This document shows positions 47,723-57,100 of a stretch of 64,000 nucleotides of DNA, piece after piece. Under the pieces are notes generated by a model, which saw only the letters and a program-made list of their open reading frames with translations, was not told the origin of the DNA and searched no databases. Both the position numbers and the translations under genes were made by a program. Numbering within the stretch: the first letter of the stretch is position 1; each line of letters begins with the position of its first letter. Origin of the DNA: Luscinia megarhynchos (Eukaryota; Chordata; Aves; Passeriformes; Turdidae); assembly GCA_034336665.1 (NCBI GenBank), contig CM067588.1, positions 6,512,655-6,576,654 on the forward strand, in the 5' to 3' direction.

Positions 47723-49129
47723 GCCCCGCTCCCGGCAGAAGTTGGTGTTTTAGTTCGCTGTGCAGTCGCGGACCCCCGCACCAAAAGCGCGGATTAACCC
47801 ACATGGCTTTAATCGGGAGAAATTGCAAAGCCCCCCAGCTGCGGTGGCGGCTGTGTGCCCGCCGCGGGCTCGGGTGGCCGCACCACGGGGATGGGACAGG
47901 GATGGGACAGGGATGGGACAGGGACACGCACTGAGCCGCCCGTGCCGGTACCTGTGTCAGGGACAGCAGGCGCAGGTGTTGAAGTGTTCCAGCGCGTTTC
48001 TTTTCACAAGTTTCCCCTCGCTGTCTGGAAATGTCGGGTCCAAGCCCAGGATTCTTTTATCTCAGATCAGCAACCTCCAATATTGCCTCTCACCGCGGGA
48101 CACCAAACAGATGGGCAGGCGAGCAGGGAAAAAAAACACAAACACTTTTGGATCGTCAGAGCTCATAACTGCCCTGAGTTTGAACGGGTTCGAAGTTTTG
48201 AGCGTTTCTTTTCATTCTCATCTTATTTCAAAATGTGTTGTTTAGATGGTAAATGCTCAGTCCCCCACGATAATTTAACAAGGTTTGTCTGAGTTCCTCT
48301 GCAGTGCTAAAGAACTTGATAGGAGGAGAAATACTACTTTGTGCTTTCAAATTTGGGGTTAAAAATGTAATTTTTTTTTTTTTTCACATAAATTTTACAA
48401 TTGTCAGACCTGCCTCTCCAGGTCTTTATTTTTTGGAGGAAAACATTTTTTATGGAAGGTAATAGGATTTGGTTTGTTTGCTTGTTTATAGAAATCAGCT
48501 TCGGTGTTTTTAAGAGCTGACCTTTGTGTCAAAGCCCAATTGAAAGGGGAAATTTGCGAGCTGCCCTTTCCCATGTGTTTGGAGTTAATGTTTATTGATC
48601 CTTCCAGCATCTCTGTTATTTTGGGTCAGAATTTCCCGTCTCTTTGCTCATTTCAGGGTTCCCATCTCCCATCTGTTCAGCATTTCTCTTCCAGGCTGTG
48701 TCAAATGCAGAGGAGGAAGGATATGAATTTATTAAAGAGATGTCCTTATCAGAAAGTGCATCACTCCCAACAGGCTGTGCCACGGTGTCAGTGGGTTCTT
48801 GCCAGTCTGCACTGTCTCTTAGTCCCAGCCAGCCCAGTGATGTTTGCCCTGAAATCTGGCAGGACTCGTTGGCCAGCTGGCTGCTCGCAGGGGCTGGGGT
48901 GGGTGTGGGTGTGCAAGCCCATCCCAGCATATGGCAGGGGGAGCAGGCAGCAGGGGGGGGCTGGGATGGCCCCAGGTGAGCCCCGGGCACGGCCCAGGCC
49001 CTGCAGTTCCACCCGTGGGGACAAGGGCCAGCTCAGCACCGGGCTCTGCTCTGCCCCACTCCTGGATTTCACTGGGGCCTCCACCTCTGACTGCTGCTGA
49101 TGGTTCTGGGAAGGATCAAACTGAATTTA
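47723..49129. other. INKA2-DDX20 intergenic stretch
   Basis: CpG-richer to 47960, then AT-rich with a T-run near 48370. No gene recognised. Confidence 0.45.
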
Positions 49130-49431
49130 TACCACGTTTTACCTTACACCATGTTTACCTTACACCATGCTTTACCTTACACCATTTTTTACCTTACACC
49201 ATGTTTACCTTACACCATGTTTTACCTTTCACCATATTTTACCTTACACCATATTTTTACCTTACACCATATTTTACCTTACACCATGCTTTACCTTACA
49301 CCATTTTTTACCTTACACCATTTTTTACCTTACACCATTTTTTACCTTACACCATGTTTACCTTTCACCATTTTTTACCTTACACCATGATTAACTTACA
49401 CCACGTTTACCTTACACCACGTTTTACCCTC
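49130..49431. repeat. minisatellite, TTTTACCTTACACCAT units
   Basis: About 18 copies of a 15-17-bp T/C/A-rich unit. Confidence 0.95.
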
Positions 49432-52400
49432 AGCACATTCCAAGGATTCAGGAGGCCACCTGCACGTGCCCAAGGCAGGTGCTGCAAGCTCCTGTGCCTC
49501 CTGCAAGGCACCAAACTCTGACCTGCTGGAGATGATCAGGAAGAGTTTCTAGGCTCTGTTTGGCTTCTGCTGAGGACATCTCTTTGATCCATTTTCCAGC
49601 CTCCAGGGCTGCTCCTGTCCCAGGAGACTGATAAAGGAGTTCATGAGCACAGAATAAAGGAAAGACCAGAATATTCATCTGCTCCAAACTCGTGGGAAGT
49701 TGCAAGAGAAGAGAAAAAGTCTGAACTATTTTCTCAGTAGGATTTCCTTACTAAGCAGCATTTTTCTCCTGCGTGTAGACAACTGGTTCAAAGCAGCACT
49801 GACACCTCATGCCAGGCCCTGCACTCCTTCCCCCCAGTCCTGGTGCAAACCACGAGCAGATGGTGCAGTGCAGTGGAAAATCAGATCTCGGAGAAAATAC
49901 AGAGCCAAGAATAAAACACCCTCAAGCAGAGAGCGACATGGTTTATTTCAGGATTAAAACTGAGATCCTTGGGCAAAAATTAGAATACTCCTTCAGAGTG
50001 GAGTATTCCACTTCTGTGAACTGCCTGATTGAGGGAACATCCATCCCCTCCCAGCTGAAGGCTCCTCTCATTCTCTTTCAGTTCATTGATCTGCTTTCTC
50101 CAGGCTCTTTGCTGAGCTAACACGCGTGGTTATCGCTGAATTTTCTCAAACCTTTCAGAATTTCCTCCCACTTCAGCTGCAGCGTGACCTGAATTGCATC
50201 CATCCTTGTTCAAACCCACTGGGGCAGAAACACCCAGCCATGGCAGGTAAGGCTATAATGGCAGAACTTCGCCTGGTTTTATATTTGTGCATAAAGAGAT
50301 AAAAATACCACTGAAAATCCGACTGTTTCTTCCATTAGGTCTAATTCAGTTCAATACAGTCTCTGCATTTGTGGTGTTTATAAAGCTCTGACATGCCCCA
50401 TCCTCAAAATAAAAACTTTTAACGCTGCTCTGGCCAAACTCCAGCTCCTGCCACTGCTCCAAGGCCAGGAGAAAGTGCCAGGGCAGCTCCTTGTGCAGCC
50501 ACTGCTGCCTGTGCTGACAACTCCTGCATCTCCTCTCGGCTCGCTGCCTTGTCCTGACCCAGATCCTGCTCACACGAGCCGAAAAAAATCATTTAGCCAA
50601 TCTTGGTGTCTCAGATTAAACTGGGATGATGTTTGTTTGTCTGGAGGAGAACAACAGGAGTGGGGTGCTGGCATTTCTCCCTGCAGAGCTGAAGTGGCTG
50701 CTCTGACCCCAGCCCTTGGCTCTGCTTGCTTCCCTCTGCAGCTGCCCCGTGCCTCCCCGAGGACTGAGATTCCATCTGAACCCTGGGCAGCTCTCTCTGA
50801 TCCTTGTCAAGGATGTGCCTGACAAGGAACCAGATCCACTCCACAGGGGAGGCACTGAAATGAGCCCTAGATGGATGTAAGACATCACCATCCTCCTCCT
50901 CATCATTATTTGTGACAGCTCCACGCACCAGCCTGGCTGGGAAGAACCCACAGCTTGTCAGTAGCTAAAACAATGGAGAAGATCCTGCTGCTCCCAAAAC
51001 GTGGTGGCTTTGCCGTGCAGGGGGCTCAGTCAGTCTCGTGGTGAGTGTGCAGCCACTGTCTCTGCTGGGCTCAGTGGCCCTTTCACTGCCCTGGCTCTCC
51101 TGCACACAGAACAAGCAGTTTCCATGGCACTGCAAACACAAACACGTTCCACACTCCAAAGAGTGACTCACACGTGCTGCAGAGAACAGAGAAACTTCCC
51201 TGTCCTAATCTGAAAACATCTGGGAGAGGAGGATGAGATTATCTCACCTTCAAAATATTCTACAAATATTATGTAAACCAGATTTGCTCTGAATTATTCC
51301 ATGCCTTGTCAGATCTGAAAGACAAATCCTTTGAAGGCAAAGGAATAAGGCAAGGCTGGTGCCTGCTTGCAGTAGCAATGTCCAAATCTATAATGAATAT
51401 ATTCTTAAAATAGACACAACCCAGCAGCTCTGGAAGCCAACACAAATTATCCACGAGCATTTTACCTCAGTATTTCAAAGAGTCACAACAAGAACTGAAG
51501 TGCTGGAAATGAAGAGTAGATTTATAACAAGATGGATCCATTTGTGGGAATATCTAGTACAAGTACTAAGTCCTGGTATTGCAGGTGTTGGGCTGGAATA
51601 GTCTGAAATAGTGCCCACCTGAGCTTGAGCACCAGCAGCATCACTCTGAGTGTCTGAGAACATCATTTACCTAAAGCTGATGCACAGATTCAGGGGAAAT
51701 GAGTCCAGCATGGAATTAAAATCAAATGTGACATGCACTTTCTAGCAGGGACAAAAATGTGGTGAGCACTTTCTTGGAGGAATAAAACACGCTCTCAGTG
51801 TATGTGGGAGGAAGAATTTTCCCTTGCAGGGGTTTTCTACATCCTAAAACCTCAAGGATTTTTATGACCCCAAGCTAGAGAGTTTATATTCCTTCAAAAG
51901 AACCTGTTATTTCAGTAACACTCCAGCTCTGAAGGATGTCTCATCTGCTTCTTTTACTAACCTAAATCCTTTCCCAGGACTTTCTCTGCCTGCAGAACAT
52001 GCAGATGAAATGTCAAGATTTCCAAAGGCTGCTCTGAGCAGGAACATTCCTTTGGCAAAAGCAGAGCCATGCCACGGCAGAGCTGCAGATTCCTCCTGGC
52101 AGGGCTGAAGCTCGACACAGGGAATTCACTGAGGTAAAGCAAGGCCTGAAGGGAGAAGATTCCAGTTTGAGCTGTGACTCATGGCACAGCAGAGCACTTG
52201 CACAGAGCTCAGAACAGGGTGAGGAGCAGGAGCAGGTCAGATTTACCACAAGCATGAGGGTTAAACAAAACCTTTCACGGGTGGACTGGCAGAGCTGCAG
52301 GAGCCAGGATCAGTGTGACACAGCCAAAAGCAGCAGCAGAGGGACAGATCTGCCAAGGGTGTCTGACACACAGGGAGCTGCTTTGGAGTCTGTCTGGAGG

Positions 52401-53066
52401 AAAATGAAATAACAAACAGCATCTCTGTGTCTGAGTCTCATGAATGCACCACACAGGGTGGTGTCTGTCTCCAGATCACCTTGCATGAAACCTTGGGAGA
52501 ACAGGAATAAGTGAGAGAAGCAGAGAGAGGAGCTGTTCTGCAATGGCTTTTGGGGGCTGTTCTGTCACCTCCTCACTGCCCTTCCCCCCTGGGAACAGTC
52601 CCTCCTCTGCTCTTTCTTGTCTCTTCAAATCACATCAATTTAAAAGGGTTATGAAAGGCTCTGTTTAATCAAATGTTTGTTATGTCCAGGTGTCTTTGTC
52701 TGTCTCCTTTCCCAGATTTATCCAGAGACAATTACCTCATGTTGGAGACTCTTTCCCCTTGAGGACCAATGAGAATATCCACTTAAAAATTAAAAAATAA
52801 TTGGGACAGCAGAATGCCTGTAGATCCTGTTGCTGTGCTCTGAGGCACACCTGGTGTGTTCCCCTTGGTGGAGGGGAGCTCCCCAAACTCAACTGCAGGG
52901 TTAAGTGTTTGGTACTCAGAAATTCATAGGGAAATATAATAATAATAATTTAAAAAAAAAATTGAATAGAATGTGACAGACTTTTCTCCCCATCGGGAAT
53001 ATGGAGGTGGGGAATTCCAAAGGCCTGTGACACACCAAGGCCATTAGAATTCATTTTGGCTGCCAG
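49432..53066. other. INKA2-DDX20 intergenic stretch
   Basis: A 3.6-kb stretch without gene, CpG island or strong repeat signal that I can see. Confidence 0.45.
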
Positions 53067-53384
53067 GCGCTGTAGGAATAATGCCACAGTGTGTGTGCTC
53101 GTACAGGAGAACTGCTGTGGAGATTTCCAAACCCCTTGCGGTGAATGGCAGCTGCAAGCCCAGAGCCTCTGCAGGGCCCTGATAAAAGCTGATATTCATA
53201 AACCCACGATTTCAAACCGGCCCTACAGAGGGTACAAGTAAAGCACTTTGCCCAGTGAACATTTCACTGCTCATTTTCTCTAGTCATTTTCTGTGGGCTC
53301 ATAAACCGCGTGTTAGAAGTGAGAAACAAAGTCTCGATATCCAGCAAAATTTCGATTGGTTTGTTTTGTACAGGCAGAGCAAGC
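53067..53384 (+). repeat. 318-bp repeat copy 1, upstream of DDX20 (LTR-like)
   Basis: Nearly identical to 54367-54685 in the same orientation, with about seven or eight differences by eye, including single-base indels. It has no coding frame of note. Base content and the pyrimidine-poor end suggest a long-terminal-repeat-type interspersed element, but no terminal inverted TG...CA ends or target duplication were established. Confidence 0.85.
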
Positions 53385-53762
53385 TCAGGGAGGTTTGGGG
53401 GTGTCTGTGCAGCCCCAGCGGCTCTCAGGGAGGTTTGGGGGTGTCTGTGCAGCCCCAGCAGGGGTTCTCAGGGCAGGTTTGGGGGTGTCTGTGCAGCCCC
53501 AGCAGTGGCTCTCAGGGAGGTTTGGGGGTGTCTGTGCAGCCCCAGGGCAGGTTTGGGGGTGTCTGTGCAGCCCCAGGGGAGGTTTGGGGGTGTCGGTGCA
53601 GCCGCAGCAGCGGCACTCAGCGCCCGTTCCCGGCCCAGGGGAGGCTCCTGGGTGTCTGTGCAGCCGCAGCAGCGGCACTCAGCGCCCGTTCCCGGCCCAG
53701 GGAGAGGCTCCTGGGTGTCGGTGCAGCCGCAGCAGCGGCACTCAGCGCCCGTTCCCGGCTGT
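53385..53762. repeat. two minisatellites abutting the DDX20 promoter
   Basis: 53385-53600 has units with AGGTTTGGGGGTGTCTGTGC followed by AGCCCCAG. 53591-53762 has three copies of a roughly 62-bp unit with GCAGCCGCAGCAGCGGCACT. Both share the GGTGTCTGTGCAGCC core, so the second probably grew from the first. Confidence 0.9.
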
Positions 53763-53822
53763 TCCCCGCTCCACCCGAGCTCGCAGGGCTGGGCTCGGCC
53801 CGTCCCTCCCTGAGGCGGAGCC

Positions 53823-53833
53823 GCCGCCATTTT
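53823..53833 (-). promoter_or_regulatory. DDX20: YY1-like site upstream of DDX20
   Basis: GCCGCCATTTT is the reverse complement of the AAAATGGCGGC YY1 core. It lies 84 bp before the start codon in the CpG-rich promoter. Confidence 0.5.
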
Positions 53834-53883
53834 CCCCTTTGGCGCCCCCTGGCGGCGGCTCCGCCCCGCGCGCTGGGCGCGGC

Positions 53884-53893
53884 TCTCGCGAGA
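53884..53893. promoter_or_regulatory. DDX20: TCTCGCGAGA palindrome (BANP-type motif)
   Basis: An exact 10-bp palindrome 24 bp upstream of the DDX20 ATG element. This motif is known from CpG-island promoters of housekeeping genes and is bound by BANP when unmethylated. Binding here is inferred. Confidence 0.7.
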
Positions 53894-53912
53894 GTTCCCG
53901 CTCTCTCCCCGC

Positions 53913-53924
53913 CAAGATGGCGGC
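53913..53924 (+). promoter_or_regulatory. DDX20: TISU element at the DDX20 start codon
   Basis: CAAGATGGCGGC fits the TISU consensus SAASATGGCGGC exactly, and the ATG inside it is the chosen start. TISU joins a YY1-type transcription element with efficient initiation on very short 5'UTRs. It implies a start site only tens of bases upstream. Confidence 0.75.
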
Positions 53925-54100
53925 GCCCAGGGAGGCGGCGGGCCGGTTCCGCACGCGGGACGTGCTGCTGCCCGGCGGCCCCGCCGACTTCGGCTCCCTG
54001 CTGCTGTCGCCGCCGGTGCTGGCGGGGCTGCAGGCGGCCGGCTTCCAGCGGCCCTCGCCGGTGCAGCTGAAGGCGATCCCGCTGGGGCGCTGCGGGCTGG
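53917..54100 (+). CDS. DDX20: DDX20 exon 1 (codons 1-61 plus 1 nt)
   Basis: ATG at 53917 lies inside CAAGATGGCGGC. The exon encodes [18 protein letters not shown] and the Q-motif segment [20 protein letters not shown]. The donor GTGAGC starts at 54101. The N-terminus lacks most of the roughly 40-residue extension I recall in the human protein. Confidence 0.95.
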
Positions 54101-57100
54101 GTGAGCGGGCGGGCGGGCGCGCCGGGCTCCCCGCGCCGCTCGGGCGCTGACGGCCGCTCCTTGCAGATCTGATCGTGCAGGCCAAGTCCGGCACCGGCAA
54201 GACATGCGTGTTCGCCAGCATCGCGCTGGAGGCCGTGCTGCTGGAGAGCCCGGCCACGCAGGTGAGAAGCGCTGTGTGCGGGTGAGATCCGCCAGGCACC
54301 GCTGCTGGAGCGAGAATCAGCCTCGATATTCACCAAATACAGACGGGTTTGGTTTATACAGACAGAGCGCTGTAGGAATAATGCCGCAGTGTGTGTGCTC
54401 GTACAGGAGAACCGCTGTGGAGATTTCCAAACCCCCTTGCGGTGAATGGCAGCTGCAAGCCCAGAGCCTCTGCAGGGCCCTGATAAAAGCTGATATTCAT
54501 AAACCCACGATTTCAAACCGGCCCACAGAGGGTACAAGTAAAGCACTTTGCCCAGTGAACATTACACTGCTCATTTTCTCTAGTCATTTTCTGTGGGGCT
54601 CATAAACCGCGTGTTAGAAGTGAGAAACAAAGTCTCGATATCCAGCAAAATTTCGATTGGTTTGTTTTGTACAGACAGAGCAAGCAGCACTGGGGAAAAC
54701 GTGAGGGGTCACCCACTGCCCATCCCACCCACCTCGGTTTGCAGCTCCCTGTTTATAGCATGGTTTTCCTTGTAGTGATCAATAGTTGTTATTGTTTTGT
54801 TGTAGTAATTCTGCAAGGTGAGCAGTGGTGGTCAGAGAAACTTCCAAACTGCCGTGGGACAATTGGTCGTGTACCCATCTGGTCTTGGTGGATAAAAAAC
54901 AGCAGAAGTGGGAAATGATCTTTAGCAGATAGTCTGTGATTGATCCCACAAAAGGCAGGAAATCTGATTCTGCAAAAAAACCTTTCAGACTATGGAAAAT
55001 GCCTCTTTTTTTCTTTTACAAACTGGTATACAATATTCAATATACAAAATTCATAACAGGGGGATTTAAATAGAGTGGGTTTAATCATATATTTCCCTTT
55101 ATCTAGGTCCATGTTCTTTTCTTATTTTAAGTATTCTGGTTTATACAGACTCCAAACCTCCTGTGGCTAACAGGAATCATGTATCAATTATCACTCACTG
55201 CCAGCACCACCCTGCAGCTCTGCTCTCCCGTTTCACCCCTGCCCAGATCCTGATCCTGGCTCCCACCAGGGAGATCGCTGTGCAGATCCACGCGGTCATC
55301 ACCAGCATCGGGGTGCACATGGAGGGCTTGGAGTGCCACGTGTTCATCGGGGGCACCCCGCTGAGCCAGGACAGGAGCAGGCTGAGGAAATGCCACATTG
55401 CCGTGGGCTCCCCAGGTAGGAGGGGCTGCGCTGGCTTTGGCTCTGCGCGGCAGTGACTGCGGCAGGGGGAGCTGTGCTGTCACTCACAGCTCCAGTTCGG
55501 TTTTGTGGAGCTGTTTCCCTTCCCTCCCTGCAGGGAGGATCAAGCAGCTGATAGAGCTGGACTACCTGAGCACAGGCAGCATCAGGCTCTTCGTGCTGGA
55601 CGAGGCAGACAAGCTGCTGGAGGAGGGCAGCTTCCAGGAGCAGATCAAGTAAGGCAGAGCCCTTCTCTCCTGTCAGCCTGCCTGGGGTGCCTCTGGGCAG
55701 TAATTGCTGTGCTTGTGTCTCCCAGCTGGATCTACTCCTCCCTGCCTGCCAACAAGCAGATGTTGGCAGTTTCAGCCACCTACCCCGAGTCCTTGGCTGC
55801 TGCTCTCAGCAGGTACATGAGGGAGCCCACGTTTGTCAGGCTGAACCCCACGGACCCCAGCCTCCTTGGTAAGCACAGGGCAGCAGCAGTGGCCACCAAA
55901 CCACAGCATGTGCCTTTAGCATGCTTGGTTTTTGTGATTTCTCCCCTGAGTTGTTCAGTTTATGAATATTGATTCCCAGTGTTGGTTGGATGAAGTGACT
56001 GTAGTTAATGTGAATGTAGTGAATCTTGAAGGGCAATGAGAAGGTCTTTAAAGGCCTTTCCAACTCACATCAGATTGTGATTCTGTATTTTTAAAATGTT
56101 TAAAATTCTATCCATTCAAAAAATTTCAGCCTTTTAAGAAAAGCTTCTCCTGGAGGTTCTTCTGTGTGTGTTTGTTTGCAGTTTCCCTTCAGCTGCAGTA
56201 TCACGTGTTTACAGAACTCTGTGCATGTTTTTATGGCAACCCCTAATCTCTTGTTTTGGTTTCCTGCTCAGGGCTGAAGCAGTACTACAAAATTGTGAAT
56301 TCCCATCCCCTCCCACATAAAACCTTTGAGGAAAAAACCCAGCACCTGCAGGAGCTGTTCAGCAAGATTCCTTTCAACCAAGCCTTAGTCTTCTCAAATT
56401 TGCACAGCAGGTAACAAGTTTGGAATAACACCTGGACAGAGCTTGTTTGAAAGCAGTGGTTGCAATGTGCAGCCATGGGTAAATTTCTGTGCATGTGGAT
56501 AAATTCCTGGGACCTGTGAGGTCTCAGAGCAGCCTGCAAAGTTCAGGTCTGAAATACAGCCTGAGGAATGCAGTGGGAGATACTGGAAACATCAGAATGC
56601 AGTCCTTGGCTGTAGAGAATAGCCTAAGAACCAGCAGTGTTGTTAGCCTGGGGTTTTATTTCCAGTTCTCAGTGTGTGTGTTCCCTCAGGGCTCAACATC
56701 TGGCTGAAGTCCTGACATCCAGAGGCTTCCCTGCCGAGTGCATTGCAGGTAAACCAGCCACAGTTTTGTGATTCCACTGAAATTGTGCATAAATGTGACC
56801 TAAAGTAGGAATATATAACTTAAATCTTGCCTTGCAGGGCCTCTGGTTAAAGGCTCAGAATAGCATTTGAATCTCCATAGGTCAAGACTCAATCTACAAG
56901 GAAAAGAATTTTTTTGGCCATGAGTGATCTGACTTTTCCAGTTTTGATTGTTCTTTCTTTACTCATTTGAACTGAGGTTTCTGGAAGTTTCTGACTTATT
57001 TTTCTGATGATACAAAGCAGTGTTTTCTAGAATGTGAGGGGCATAAAAAGAGAAATGTCACCTTTTTCTAATTTTTATCTTCCTAGGCAACATGAATCAA

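Larger units (their letters stand above)
53580..54200 (+). promoter_or_regulatory. DDX20: DDX20 CpG-island promoter
   Basis: Dense CpG from the end of the upstream minisatellite through exon 1 and intron 1. No TATA box is seen. It contains the YY1-like site, the TCTCGCGAGA palindrome and the TISU element, which is a housekeeping promoter layout. Confidence 0.7.

Noticed and set aside
53056..53241. Retroviral-type coding frame in the 318-bp repeat
   Set aside because: The frames are short and show no protein motif; at most the segment is LTR-like noncoding DNA.
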